NCBI RefSeq assembly: GCF_029227915.1
Contig: NC_079875.1
Span: 3,908,001 to 3,972,000, forward strand
Length of the DNA: 64,000 nt
Direction of reading: 5' to 3'
Source of the DNA: Hydractinia symbiolongicarpus
Taxonomy: Eukaryota > Cnidaria > Hydrozoa > Anthoathecata > Hydractiniidae
In this document: piece after piece, positions 1 through 13,600 of the stretch
How the letters are laid out: every line of letters starts with the position of its first letter
How positions within the stretch are numbered: position 1 is the stretch's first letter
Made by a program: the position numbers and the translations under genes
The notes under the pieces: model-generated
What the model saw: the letters and a program-made list of their open reading frames with translations, nothing else
Database searches by the model: none
Told to the model about the DNA's origin: nothing

Positions 1-157
1 CACAAATATTAGGACATTTAAAACTTGTTCCAAGGGTCTCACCTATCAAAGCTTGCATTCTTATATCATTTAATTTTCATTAAACATTAATAAAAAACCT
101 TGACCATAAGAAAATATTGATACGAGACTGGGTAGGTGAGTGTGTAACACCAGTTAA

Positions 158-457
158 AAAGATAGAATGAGTTCTGATGAGCTAAGAAGCAGACTAAGTA
201 TTTGTAGCATTAGAGATGTTATCCAGATCAGAAGATTGAGTTGGTTGGATCAATTGGAAAGAATGGAGGGGGATAATTGGGTAAGAAAGTGAGACACTTG
301 TTACAAAGAGGTAGACCCAGAAAGACTTGGCAGGAACTTCAATTAACAACTAACACAGTAGAGACCAGAACGGAAGGCCATTACTATGCATGTCCAACTC
401 ATGCTATCATGAAAAATGAGTGTTAGCCGAGAATGAATAATGATGATGATGATTAAA
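158..457 (+). mobile_element. 3' fragment of APE-type LINE (same family as 7565-10985)
   Basis: This plus-strand stretch matches the 3' end of the LINE in the MAU2 intron. Shared landmarks are the codons for SSDELRSRLS, an RRLSWLD-like segment with E/RME, the PRKTWQE motif, and the terminal segment reading CCGAGAATGA followed by (ATG)n at about 437-456. It is heavily mutated and 5'-truncated, as is usual for dead LINE copies. It lies in the intron downstream of exon 3 of the alpha-galactosidase gene, in antisense orientation to it. Confidence 0.8.
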
Positions 458-562
458 CATGTTTCTGTAAAATCATTTTCATTGTTACAGGACCACATAT
501 TGCAAATCTAAAAGTTGAAATATCAGACAGCAGTGATTAAAAAAGAAGCGTTTTCCACTTAC

Positions 563-1170
563 ATCAATATTAACATACTTGTAACCAGCTTGCGCATAAC
601 CATCACTAACTAACCGATCTGCAGTTCTTTTGAACAAAGCCTCACTATTAAAAAAATTGTAGCAGTTAATAAAATTGCTTGATTTTATCACTGCTTGCTT
701 TAAACCAATCAAAAAATGTGAACAAAACCAACTTACCTAACACATTGGTTAGGGTACGTTTTACAATCTGTAATACAACGAAATCGCTCCCACTGTAACC
801 ACCCCACTAAAAGAGGAGAAATGTTATAAGCAATCAAAACAAATCTGATACAAAAGAAAGTATCAAGTAATTGCGTTCAGTTGTTTGTCTATATTAAAGC
901 AAGATTTGGAATTAAAGGCAATTCGAATATTCCTAAAATGCCTAAAATGATTCTAAATAGTCTTAACATAATATAAAATTTGATTGTGTTCTTATAATGT
1001 TCTTATAATGGCACCTTAAAAAAAACATGCAAAAATATTTTGGCTCTTTTGACAAGTTTATTCTATCTAATTAGTTCCCTACTTGGTGGTGTTCTTGCAA
1101 GACCATTGTCCAATCCAGAGATTTCATAGCATGTCAGGACCAAAACAAATAAGGCAATATATTGATACAT
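563..1170 (-). CDS. GH27 alpha-galactosidase / alpha-N-acetylgalactosaminidase, 5' exons only
   Basis: Three minus-strand coding exons read in frame: 1083-1170, 737-806 and 563-644. Exon 1 starts at the ATG at 1168-1170. It encodes a hydrophobic signal peptide (MYQYIALFVLVLTCYEISG), then LDNGLARTPP. A split codon joins exon 2 and gives PPMGWLQWERFRC, followed by CKTYPNQCV. Exon 3 gives SEALFKRTADRLVSDGY and AGYKYVNID, ending at a GTAAGT donor just where the family continues with DCW. These are the N-terminal landmarks of lysosomal GH27 enzymes (human GLA and NAGA), which remove terminal alpha-galactose or alpha-GalNAc from glycolipids and glycoproteins. The catalytic aspartates would lie in exons beyond the left edge, so GLA-type and NAGA-type specificity cannot be told apart here. 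The start codon lies about 460 bp downstream of the MAU2 stop on the same strand. Family call is firm; the gene is incomplete only because the window ends. Confidence 0.9.
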
Positions 1171-1539
1171 TATCTACTCTACAAGTATAAAAAGGAATAT
1201 AGCAAAATTACAAAAATTATTTTTTTTAAAAAACTTGTGAGTAGCTTTGTAGCTTCAAAGGTAGGAAAAAACAAATGTGTTGCAAGCAAGGTTTTGAATT
1301 CAATAAACAAACAATTATGTTATCAAAAAGCAAATGATAACAACGTTAAAGAAGCCGCAATCTTTTTGTGACCTTGTTAAAATAAAATTAGGATTAATGA
1401 AATTCATCAAACATTTAAAAAGTATACAAAAGTTTTGAAATTTTATGTTTCGTAAAATTTTTTGTTAATATACATTTGAAATACAAAATATAAAATATAA
1501 ACATAATAAATAAAACTTGAGTCGCCAATACAAAATAAC

Positions 1540-1545
1540 TTTATT
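1540..1545 (-). promoter_or_regulatory. Candidate MAU2 polyadenylation signal
   Basis: AATAAA on the minus strand, about 80 bp past the putative MAU2 stop codon and upstream of the next gene on that strand. Such hexamers are common by chance in DNA this AT-rich, so the call rests on position alone. Confidence 0.35.
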
Positions 1546-1626
1546 CATCTGAAATCCTAAAAAAAAAATAGTTTTTGTATTTTCATTCAGCTAAAAATAT
1601 TTGTCACATCATTATAATGATATTGT

Positions 1627-4600
1627 TTAAAACCACAAAAAAAGTAAGTACACTTTACCCACCTTTAGGAGGGCATGTTCTGGTCTTTGTCCAGCAGTAA
1701 AGTGGTCTAAACATAAAAGTCAATAAAAAACATGAATCTATTATCTATATTATAATACTAGCATACGTCTGTCCTGCTAAATGGCAACCGTAATAACGAG
1801 ATACATGAGATGCAGTAAATAAAGCACCGGCGAACCTGTGGATTTATTCATGGGCCACCGACTAGTATGCTTATATTATGCCTGTCCGTGTTTAATGCAA
1901 AGTGGATGTTATTACGCAGCATTTCCTTTATGCATAAAGATAATTCATTTGTTGTCTGTTTTATTCTAGCCTAGCAACTGAAATTAAGAAATATATAAAA
2001 AGTAAATTTTTTGTATATTGACGTCATCAAAGTCTTTTATTAGTCTTCTATTATAGTACCTAACCAGTAGGGTATAAATAAATAAAAAGGTTAAAAGCAA
2101 ATTATTAACAAATAAACACACAAGTTAAAACGTAGAAAATTTAATAAAATCTTTCTCCTATTGATACCATACTAATAACTTTCCTATTGATACCATACTA
2201 ATAACTTTAACGTTAAAAAAGTTCAAACAAAAGTAAACCTCTTCATGTAGTTTTAAATTTGCAAAAAAACTAAAAAGAAAAATATTTGCTTTTCTTTATT
2301 TCCTTATTGAAAACATTCCTGTGCAATTGTGCTAAATTTAATTAGCAAAAACAAAATAAATTAAAATAAATTTTAAGAAGTAATGGTCATGGTTGAACTT
2401 ACCATGCAATAATTGAGTTGTATACATGTTATGAAGTTGACCTCCCTCTCGTTCATGGTTTACATCACCAAGCATATGATATATATCTAACAAGAAAATA
2501 ATTATGCTGTTAGTAGCTTTAGCAAAACCTGGGAAAAAGATTTTTTAAAAAAACAACCTACCTTTCATTAAAGATGACGCCCATAATTGTAAATACACAT
2601 CAGGAATTTTGTTAGCTACTTGCATAGCTGGTACAACCAATCCCACCGCTTCCTGAATTTTAAAAAAAATTAAAGTCTTTAAGTAATCGTGAAGTAAAAA
2701 AGGATAAAGCTTAGGATACTGTTAGACAGGATTTTAAAAATAGATTTTGCGTGAAAAATACAAGTATACATGTCATGAAAGAATAAAAGACTAGTGTTAT
2801 TCAGCAGAAAGATCTACATGTTAATTTGTCGTACATGTTTCAGGCATCACATTTTTGCCTCTATGCATTCAAGCATGCTGATGATTTCTTTGCTTCAGTC
2901 ACAGCAAAACAGATAAAAATATCAAATTTAGTAATCATGCCTAAGAAATTGCACAGTTGCCAAAGTTCTGTGAGAACATTGGCTAGTATTTCATATAACT
3001 AAAAAAATTTACCTGTGGATTCTGCAAGGATGTTACAACGTGACCAAGTAAAATCAATGCACAGGCAGTCATTCGATTTAGATCTTCAGTGTTAGCAATT
3101 CTTATACTTTCTTGTAAAAACTTTCTGAAACAACAAAGCAGTTGTTAGATATATATAGTAGCAATTCCATAAAAAAATAATTAAGAAGAGAAATATTTAA
3201 CTTATCAGGAATTTTTAAGGTCATACCTAGAATCATCATACTTTGAAGAGAAAAAGGTCTTTAAACCCATCATGTAAAAATATGATGAATGAAGATTTTT
3301 TGACCTAAGAATAATTCATTGTCAACAAGTAATACCTTCAGGTAAAAAAGGTTTTATTAAATTTACATTTACTTATAAATAGTTTATCAAAACAGTTTTA
3401 AGAACAACTTAGGCCCAAAATAATATCAGTGTACTCTAAATGTCAATTAAATGTTTCAAAACAAAACATTCCCATAATATATAAGAATATTGAATCAAGT
3501 AAGTAAGTAACTCGCCGGAAAATCAATGACAAAATTATAATTTCCGGATTATTTGATTTAAATTTTGTACTTCCAAATTTCACTTAGTATTTGTAAAAAA
3601 ATGGGATTACTTCATGTTTTACAATAAATAACAAATATGTTTGATGCTTACCGAACAACTGAATCAGAATCCACACCTTCCAATAATTGCCGTAGCTGAA
3701 ACAAAAATAGAAATACATCCTAAGAATCCTCTTTCAGTCACACAAAAATCTGCAAAAAATGCTTTGGAAAAATCCTAAATCTGGTGGTAGATCGCTTGCC
3801 TGATATAGAAAACTATAATAGTAGCAAAAACAAGAGAAAAGAAAAGAAAGGTAAAATCCAATTTCAGAAAAATTTTCATGTTTGTAATGACAACCAAGAA
3901 ATTTTATATTCTACATAAATTAGCCTCCACAAATATTTTCGAAACAATTGTTTACAAAAAAAAATCTAAACAAATTTTATTAGCTGTAGAAAAAACGTAG
4001 CAGAAGTTTTTTTAGTGAAGAACAGCAGCTTCCCTGTTTAAACATACCTGCATATATCTTGCAGGACCTTCTCGAACATATATAATGGCCAAATTCAATG
4101 CTGCCAAACTGTAGACGTCACATTGATTATTTGAAAGCTGTAACAGGAATGCAAATTTGCATTATGTCTTCACTAAAAACTTTGTGAGATATGAAAAAAA
4201 AAACAATGCTTACAGATAATGCTCTTTTGAATTGCTCTTCTGCATCAGCCATCAAGTTCATTGACATTCCATACAGTCCCTATAAAATAAGCAGATTGGT
4301 CATAGGGTGCTAGAAGCTGCATCCAACCATTATTCCAATAAGACTTTCATTGTAATGTGTTGTTTTCTAAATATCTAGACAAGGTAAAACAATATACCAA
4401 AAGAGCATGGATAACAGGTTTCATCAATGTCATCAATTTAGGGTCTAGTGAACAAATCTTACATGCTTTTTCAACCTATAAAAAAACAAGAAAAATACAC
4501 TTGAATCAGTATATTCCTGATATTATACGGCTGTTCTTATAAAAGACTAGTTGTTGGTCTGTAGAAAAGTCTACGAGAATAATTTAAGCATACTTGTGAT

Positions 4601-7600
4601 AAATCAGTTAGTTTTTGTGGGGGTTGCTGTCTAGGAAGTAAAAAGATATATTTCCTCTTTCCCACATGAATATTTTATGCATCCTTTAGCCCGACACAGT
4701 TAGACAGACATCTATTACTAGAGATTATTCAGGTACCTCTTGGATAGCTTGCGCACCTTGACCTTGAACAATCTTGCACATGACTGCATGTTCCAGCAGA
4801 GATAAATTAAATATTAGTGTCATTTGATTGTCATTACCAACAGCTATAGAGAAAAGATGTCAATACAACTTCGAATTTATTGTTTACAGTTGTAACATAT
4901 TAAAAGTAAATATAGTGAAATAAGAGATAAAAAATTACCTTTTGTTTTTTCAATAAGAGCTAAGGCTTTTTCAGTGTGCCTAATAGCTCTGGCCATGAGA
5001 CCACTATGCATTGAATGCATTACGGTAACCTGTTAATATAATTCACATCTTTAAGAAATTCAGTTAATTTTTTTTTTAAAAAGAATCAATAAAGCCAACA
5101 GATCAATAAAGTAACCTTGTTTACACATAAAAAAATAAAAGAACAAGACATTTTTTCGGTAATAACAAAAATGTAGTTACGTTTAAACAACAGGACATAT
5201 ATTTATAACAGTATTAGTATTATTATGTCATGTTATCCTGTATATAAATTCGAAATAATAATATTATAACAATAATGACCATTAATGTTGATAAAAAATA
5301 TTGAACTTTTTGAATGCAATTGTGAAGATACATATTAAGATTGCAATCTTGCTTCAAATAAAAATGATATGTAAAGCTGCAATCTTTTACCAAATACACC
5401 AGTATGCATAAGTGATCTTTTGGCATCCAATGAAATGCTTCTGGATCATCAGGTGAAGTAACTAAATAATAAATGATTGGAAGTTCACATCATGCTTATG
5501 GGTGAAAATATAAAAGAAAATACTTTCTACTGCAAAACTTTACACAAATAAATTCCTCAAAAAGGAATTAGACTTAAGGAATTTAATTATTTAAGACAAC
5601 ATTAAATATAATGAGACTAGCAAGATGTTGACAAGCAACAAGGGTTCTAGGTAAAATAATTTTGGACCAGCAGTGTAAAGAAAGAAATTTAATTGAACAA
5701 TAACCATATCTAAAAATTGTTGGCTTGTTCTTGCAGAAGTTATTCTTAATTTTAAATTTCATATATACACAAAAGAATTGGTCTAGCTTGATGACCACCT
5801 TATTTCCATCAGTGTAGAAGCAAACAAAATTAATGGGGTATGGCTAGAAAAATATCAATTACAATGTTCAATGTACAATGACGTCATGTTTATTCCTGTG
5901 GTCACATCAAACAATTGTTGTGAGAAAGGTTCGTTTTTCTTATTTTATTAATTTTGTTTGGCATGTTTTTAACTGCTTATCTTGTCTGTCTATGTGTCTG
6001 TCTGTAACAGGCAAAGTACATGTGTTCATTTTTCTTTGATGTAGCCGAAAAAGTTATTTCTCAAATGTTAAATTTTTTAATGTTCCGATGTCAATAATAG
6101 TGTTTGAAAGTTAGCAAAGCCATTGCATTGCACTTTTTGTTTTTGAGGTCATATATCTTGGGAACGTCTGGAAATAGCTGATGTCTTCTCTTGTGTGGGT
6201 AACTAGGGGTGACTGGGGACAAAATTGGGTAAGTTCCCTAAACTGGGTCATTCCGTCAGTTTTAGAACAGAGGGGTTGATGACGTCATCAAAATAACTTT
6301 AAACCCAAATATCCTCCAATCGTTCGTAAAAAGTACATGATCCTATAAATTATCTTAATCATCATTTTCTAGCTCTACACATTGAAAGCAACAGCCAAAT
6401 AAATTTCTGAAAAATAAAATTTGGGTATCAACGGGTCATTGCTTACATCATCAAAAGTCAAATGACCATGGAATTTCTTTATAGTTCTTCTGCTTAAGTG
6501 AATTTTTCCATGGGCTTTATCAACAAGTCAACAGAATAAACAAACGATACCTTCATCGGGAGTTGCTGCTAACAATTGAATACTTTTCTGTAACTCTTTA
6601 AGGTCTTCCTTTCCTGTTTTTGGCTGTGGAGTGAAAAAAATTATTTTACTTAATAAACAAGAACTTGAAAAAATAAATATAGAAAGTAAAAAACGAGACT
6701 ACTTTATTCTATTTCAAATTGCACAATTGTTATTTGACTGCCTGTATTGTCAAGTCCTAAAGTCCCAAAGTGAATTAGAAGGGCTGATCAGACAAAAAAA
6801 TTTTTTTCTCAAAGCATTCCAAAATGATTCTTCTTAAACATTGAAGTTGAGTGGCAGTAACAATAATAAAACTCAATCCATTATGTAAAAATAAAACGAA
6901 ATTTATTACCCTTCCTGTGACTATGTAGTAATATAACTTGAGAAAGCCAGAAAATATTTTTACAGTTTCGCATCTTTGGATGGAATTAGTGCGTGCAACA
7001 AAATCTTTTTTTACACCTTCTGCTTGATTCAATGACTGTTCAAACTTTGGCAACTCTTTATTTGCTAATAATAACTAAATATGTAATAACTAAATATATG
7101 AAAAATAATAATAACTAAAAATGATTTATAGTATGATATTATGATTACAGAATGTTAAAAACACCAATAGAGAGTTAGAACTTAGAACACAAGTATATTT
7201 TTATGCATATCTTGTCAAAACAGTCCAAAAAAGATAACGTTCACAAGATTTTGACTTGGAACATAATTCCTAAGGTTTCCAATTCATCCAGCATTTTTAA
7301 ATTTAAAATAAAACTGTGAAGCCTTAGTAAATGTTACAGCCTTACAGTGAAGCCTTAGCCAAATGTTACAAAATTATTTTGCATGAAAATCCATTGAATT
7401 GTTATAATATTAAAATATTATTATTGCTATTGTGGGTTGTACAAAAACTGACTTTAAATTGCAAACACTTGCAAAAAAAATATGATAATAATAGATTGAT
7501 ACACAAAATCTATATGCACTACAAAGCACAATCTAGAAAAAAGCATTCTTATTTTATTTAACAAAAATCATCATCATTCATCATTCTCGGCTTAACGTCC

Positions 7601-10600
7601 GTTTTCCATGCTAGCATGGGTTGGACGGGTTATATTAATGACCCTCTTCCAATCTGATCTAGACTGTCTTAGATCTAAACTCAACTTCCTCTGTATCAAA
7701 TCTGTCCTTATAACCTCCTGCCAAGTCTTTCTCGGTCTGCCTTTGGGCTTTGGCCCAGGAACTATCAAGTCTCTACACTTTCTTACCCAATTATCCTCCT
7801 CCATTCTTTCCAAGTGCCCCAGCCAATTCAATCTTCTTATCTGGATAACATCTTTAATTCTACGGAGACTTAGCCTGCTTCTTAGCTCATCTGAACTCTT
7901 TCTGTCTCTCAGACTGGCGTTACACATCAACCTAACCATTCTCATATCATTCCTTTCTAAATGGTCAAAATCTTCCTGCTTCACTGCCCATGTCTCACTA
8001 CCGTACAACATAACACTTCTTACACAGGCCTCATACAACCTACCTTTTACCTCAATTGACAGGACTCTGCTAGTCAACAAAGGAAGTAACTCTCTGAACT
8101 TTTTCCAAGCAGAACCTATCCTGCAAGTAACACTTCTTCAACACCCCCTTCACTGCCCAACATATCACCTAAGTAACAGAAGTTCTCAACTATCTCTAAC
8201 GAGCCACTGTTGTACATCATTAAAGCTGGAAATACTTCATTCTCTATAATCTCACCTTTGCAACGCTTGCATACAAACTGTATGTCAGCTCTTAACCTTT
8301 CACTAATACTACTGCACTTCTTATGTACCCAATGCTTGCAAGTCTAACAAAAAATTGAGTTACTACCAACCCCTTTCCTGCAAACTCCACAAGGTCACTT
8401 TCCAACTACAAGGTCACACTTGGCTGCAATGCTACTAATCATGACTTTAGACTTTGCTGTGTTTACCTTTAGCCCTTTCTCTTCTAGTCCTTTCTTCCAC
8501 TTCTCAAACTTTTCAACTTCTTCCATCGACTCTGCTATGAGAACCAAATCATCTGCATACAATAACTCCCATGGACAACCTGTTCTGAACTCCATCGACA
8601 GCGCTTCTAAGATTAGAATAAACAACAAAGGACTAAGTACAGAACCCTGATGTACACCAACATTTACACTAAATTCATCACTAAGTGAATCGTTAATCCT
8701 GACACGACTTCTAGCATTGCTGTACATAGACTGTACCATCGTAACTAGCCCCTCATCCTCACCTAATTTTTTTTATAGCCCACCAAATAACTTTACGTGG
8801 CACTCTATCAAAAGCTTTCTCTAAATCTACAAAGGCAAAATAGAGATTCTTTCTCTTTCCTAAATACTTTCCCTGAAGCTGTCTGAGTAAAAATATTGCA
8901 TCTGTAGTGCCACGCCCTGGAACAAAACCAAATTGCATCTTATCTATATCAATTCTTTCTCTAAGTAACTTATCAATCACTCTTTCAATAACTTTCATTA
9001 CTTGATCAACCAACTTCAAACCTCTATAGTTACCCCTTTTCTAATGCATCACCCTTGCCTTTGAAACAATTCACTATTACACTCGACTGCCACTCACTCG
9101 GAATAGCACCATCCTTTATAATCTGGTTAGCAAGACTTGTAATAAGCTCAACTCCAATATATCCAGATGCTTTTACCATCTCTGCAACAATACCTGATAC
9201 TCCTGCAGCCTTGCCAATCTTCAATTTCCTAATAGCCTCCACTACCCATTCTGTCTTGATCTACATAGCTGGCCCTTCTACAACATCATCATCAGACAAA
9301 TTATCCTCGTCCCAATCAAACCCAGTGTTAAGCAACCTCTGATAATGATTCTTCCAAGCTACCCTTTTCTCCTCCTCTGTGCTAGCCAAAACACCTTCAT
9401 TATTACGTATACACTTCTCACCTACACCATCTTGATTAGTCTTCTTCATTTGCTTTGCTATCTTGAATACCTCATTGCGCTGGTCTTCCCTTCTTAACAC
9501 ATCTGCAAATCTGTTTCTCTCTGCTTCTGATTTTGCCTTATACACTGCTGTACGAGCACGACGCTTAGCTTTTAAGTAAATATTTTTACTACCACCTGAC
9601 TTCCACTCTTTCCAAAGTTTCCTCTTTTCCTTTATACACTGGTCAACCTCATTATTCCACCACCAGGTCTGTCTATGTCTAGCTGGTCCTTTCGTCCACC
9701 CACAGGTATCATCAAAAGCTTCTAGAAGACAATTCTTCAAAGTAGTCCAAGTACTTTCAACATTGTCACTATCGCATTGACCATTGTGGGCTAACTGCTG
9801 AACTTTTGCACTAAATTGTCTTGCTACAATCTCTTCCTTCAGCTTCCAGACTTTTGCACGGGGCCTGTACTTTCCCTTGGCTTCTGTAACACTCTTCAAG
9901 ATAATATCACAAACCAGCAACCTATGCTGGGAAACACACTCTTCCCCCGATATAACTTTCACGTCCTTCACCACTTTCTTGTCTGACTTTCTAACCAGGA
10001 AGTAATCTATCTGTGTCTTATAACCACCTGACTCATATGTTATCAGCCTACTCTGTCTCTTACTGAATAAGTGTTGCAAACCACCATGTCCGTTGCCATT
10101 CCAAACTCAAGCAATCTCTCCCCTTCCTTATTTCTGCTCCCAAATCCACAGCCTCTATGCACACCTCTATAACCTTCAGATGACTTCCCAACATGACCAT
10201 TAAAGTCGCCGCCCACCATGACAAGTTCAGTGTCTCCAAACTTTGATGTGACTGCTATTAACTCATCATAAAACTTATCTTTATCTTCCTCACTGAGTCC
10301 ACACTGTGGAGCATAAACTGACAGAAAAGTGACAATCCTATTACCTATCAAAAACTTTATCACTATAATACGACTATTAACACGCATAACATCTATTACT
10401 TTTTCTACCCACTTCTCTGCAACGAATACGCCAACTCCTCCATATCCATCACTATTACCAATCCAAAAAAGCTTATACCTTGCCCTCCTACCTTCCACAA
10501 ATCTCACTGAAGCTCCTCTCCACCTGACCTCCTGAACACAACACATATCAACAGATCTACGTTCTACATTTCAACTACTTCACCTGCTCTACCTCTAAGA

Positions 10601-13600
10601 GTACCAACATTTACACTAGCCATCCTCAACCTAGTGTTATCTACCTTGTGATGTGATAGCTGGGTAACGGTCTGACGATGCTCACACTGACATCTGTCCT
10701 ATCATGCGCGACACCTTCACTCCTTAGAGTTCCAGCCCCGTTTACGCAGTTTGTCTGGTCAACTATTCTTACGGCCATTAATAAAGAGTTTTGGCATTGT
10801 TTTACAGCTGGATGACCTTCCTAGCGCCAACCTGTCACAGACCGGACTGGGTGTTTTTTAAAGTGACACCATCACTATGTGGCATTTCATGGGACTTCCA
10901 CAATCGCCCCTTTAAACTAAGGTATGGTGGAGGACGTTCAACTCCTCTCTTGTCTCTTAAGGAGACCCTTCACCAGAGAATCAGTCAAACATTTATATCA
11001 AATATGACTTACCAAGCATTTACTTAACATATATAATAATCTAAAGATAAAAAATATCAATAAAAATATCAAGCTTGCAACATAAAAAATCCAAAAATTT
11101 ATCAAAACATTGCTTTGTTTCTAAAACATCTCCCCTTTCACTCTGGGAAATTCCCTATTACCAATAAAACATAATTAAAAACAAACCTAACATATTGGTG
11201 ATTATTTTCAGTAGCTCTAATTTCACCAAGTGCAGATAACAACTCTATGGCAACACTAAATTCTTTATCATGAGCATGTGCTTCCTATATTAAAAATAAC
11301 TATTTTTTCACAAACAACAATAAAGATATACATTTACACTAAAGTTTGTAGGAACGATATGTAAACACTACATAGTTTAAACATTCATAGTGATTATAAA
11401 CTTCACGTCACACTCTGCAGCCAAAACAAAAAATACAAACATCTCTTCTTTGTTTCTGTTCTCAGATTACAAATAACACCATATTTATACAGTTATTTAG
11501 GTCACAACAGGCATCATCTAATGCAATATGTCTTTTTATTTTTTAAGATATATAAATTATTTACTCCATACCGGAATAAGATAACTATTTACTTCATGCT
11601 AATTAGTTTTCAGAAAGACTAATGTGTTGTAATAAAGACAGATCAAAATTATATAAATATAATGTAAACTAAATGTATAAAATAATATAATTTGTTTTCA
11701 TTAAATGAGTCATTTTATGATGCCCTTACCCAGGGTGATGACAAACAAATATATATTTTTTAGGTTCAGTATTATTAGTAATTCTTTTTTCCCTTAAATA
11801 ATTGCCTTTCTTATATTTACATATTTCTTATTTTTAATATTTAGGTTGAAAAGCTAATTATCTAAAACAAATATATTTTTTATCATTACATATTAATATT
11901 ATTTAAGAGAGATTGCATTTACTTTCATATCATATCCCAAGCGAACAACTTCACAATTTTTACATACCGATAATTGAAAAATCAAACGATAATGCCAATT
12001 CTTTAATGGAGAGGTGCCTGACCGTTCCAAAGATTTTTGGAGTATTTTTTTTGCTAATGTGCCTTGATTCTATAGAAAAATAGATAATTATTGTAAACAA
12101 ACATAAAATCAAAACATTGAACTAAGAGGACAATTATTGTACCTGTTCTGAATACACTGTTGCTAAAGTACTTGTGCTTTCAAAAAATATTTTATCACTT
12201 TCAATATCTTTGATCTAGATTTTTCATTTGTCAAGAAAATTTTTGTAAAAAAAAACCAATTTACAAATATCCCAATTAATCTGGTTAAAAAATGTTTCTG
12301 TAAACTTAGCAAAAAGACATACACAGGAAAAAAGAACAGACTCATAAAACTTTTGTAACCTATACCTAAACTGCCTGGTGTGAGAACTTTTACCTGCTGT
12401 TACTGCCTTGACACATTATCAAAAGCATTCAGAGTTTAAATTGAAAAGATACATATGAAGATATTTGGTGCTATAAAAACAAAAATATAGGATATATTTT
12501 ATTCTGTAACAGTTCGATACTTTGTTTATTGTAAATCATAATTACAGAAATTCTTTTAAGACAATCAACAAAAGAGTTTTCTGTGTAGCAAGTGGTACAA
12601 GAGACTAACCTGGTTGTTAAAGAGAAGCACAATAATAATGGCGAGTACGGGCTGTGGAAAGACAACAAGCATTGAAAATTTTTTGGTTGCTCTAGTTCAT
12701 GGCTGTCCTTTCGTTGAACAAAATACACAAAAATAAAAATAAAAACATTTTTGGTGAAGAGTATACCATCTATCCAACATAGAGACTTAAAAATTGGTAA
12801 GGGTAGCCTGAGAAGATGATTCTATCAGCCAGTACTGTGTATTGTTTATTTTGCAAACTATAAACAGGCCTTGCCATGAGCAAATAACCTCCCGAGCAAT
12901 TAATTGATTGCGTCAGAGTGTCTACGCGAGCAATTTTGCTCGCCACATTTTTCGCTAAAAAAACTTTACATTGAGTCTTTCAGGGCACACACCCAAAAAG
13001 TCCGCCACATTTCCAGTTTGGTCGGACATGTCCGTAGCTCGTTTTGAACTTTCGTCGATTAAAATGTCCGATAGATTTCCGGACAATTTTAGATCTCAGA
13101 ATTATTGGATAGTCATGGTCCTTTAAATCCACAAACAAGCCTATTCATAGCCAACCTGAATATTCTAGCTAATTCACTGAGTCCTGACTTAGTTAAAAAA
13201 CTACGTAGACATAAATCTCTTTTGCCCGGCCCCTTCGTGGTTGGTAACCAGGTCTTACACAAGAAATCCGGCCATGCGGTTCTGAACTAATGCGGAGGTG
13301 AACGCTGACGGAGCACGGATAAGCAAGTCTAGCAGGTCCAAATTTAATGGATTGTTTTCTTTATGCCGCAACTGTTATTCAAACAATTTTAAAAACAAAA
13401 CCCATGTGCGGTATAATTTTTTTTTGTATAAATTTTATGTACCTGACGTGTACCTATTAAAAAGAGATTTTACTTATTAGTTTTATTTAAACCACGTGGA
13501 TAAATTTTTTCTTAATTTGAAAACGAAGCATATTTTTTCCTATTTGCTTGTGATGACCTGAGAAATAAAAATTAAATTTATGAAAACGACAGAATAGAAT

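Larger units (their letters stand above)
7565..10985 (-). mobile_element. Degraded APE-type non-LTR retrotransposon (LINE) in MAU2 intron
   Basis: A nearly full-length LINE in the same orientation as MAU2, inside the intron between exons 7074 and 11013. Reading the minus strand, the order is: a GC-richer 5' region (about 10630-10985), an AP-like endonuclease, a linker with WWWNNEV, reverse transcriptase, a Cys/His zinc-finger-like segment, a C-terminal domain, and a 3' end in repeated ATG triplets at 7566-7585. Several frameshifts break the coding region, so this copy is dead. Related copies at 158-457 and 43218-44690 show a dispersed family. I do not assign a clade firmly. The 5' boundary is judged from the change in base composition and is uncertain by tens of bases. 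Confidence 0.88.

Noticed and set aside
485-562. Continuation of the glycosidase frame past VNID (VSGKRFFF...)
   Set aside because: A consensus donor directly after VNID and loss of family similarity show this to be intron; the next residues expected (DCW) must come from an exon left of the window.
7608-8249. 213-codon plus-strand frame
   Set aside because: It is the antisense of the LINE C-terminal region, which reads clear RT-associated motifs on the minus strand.
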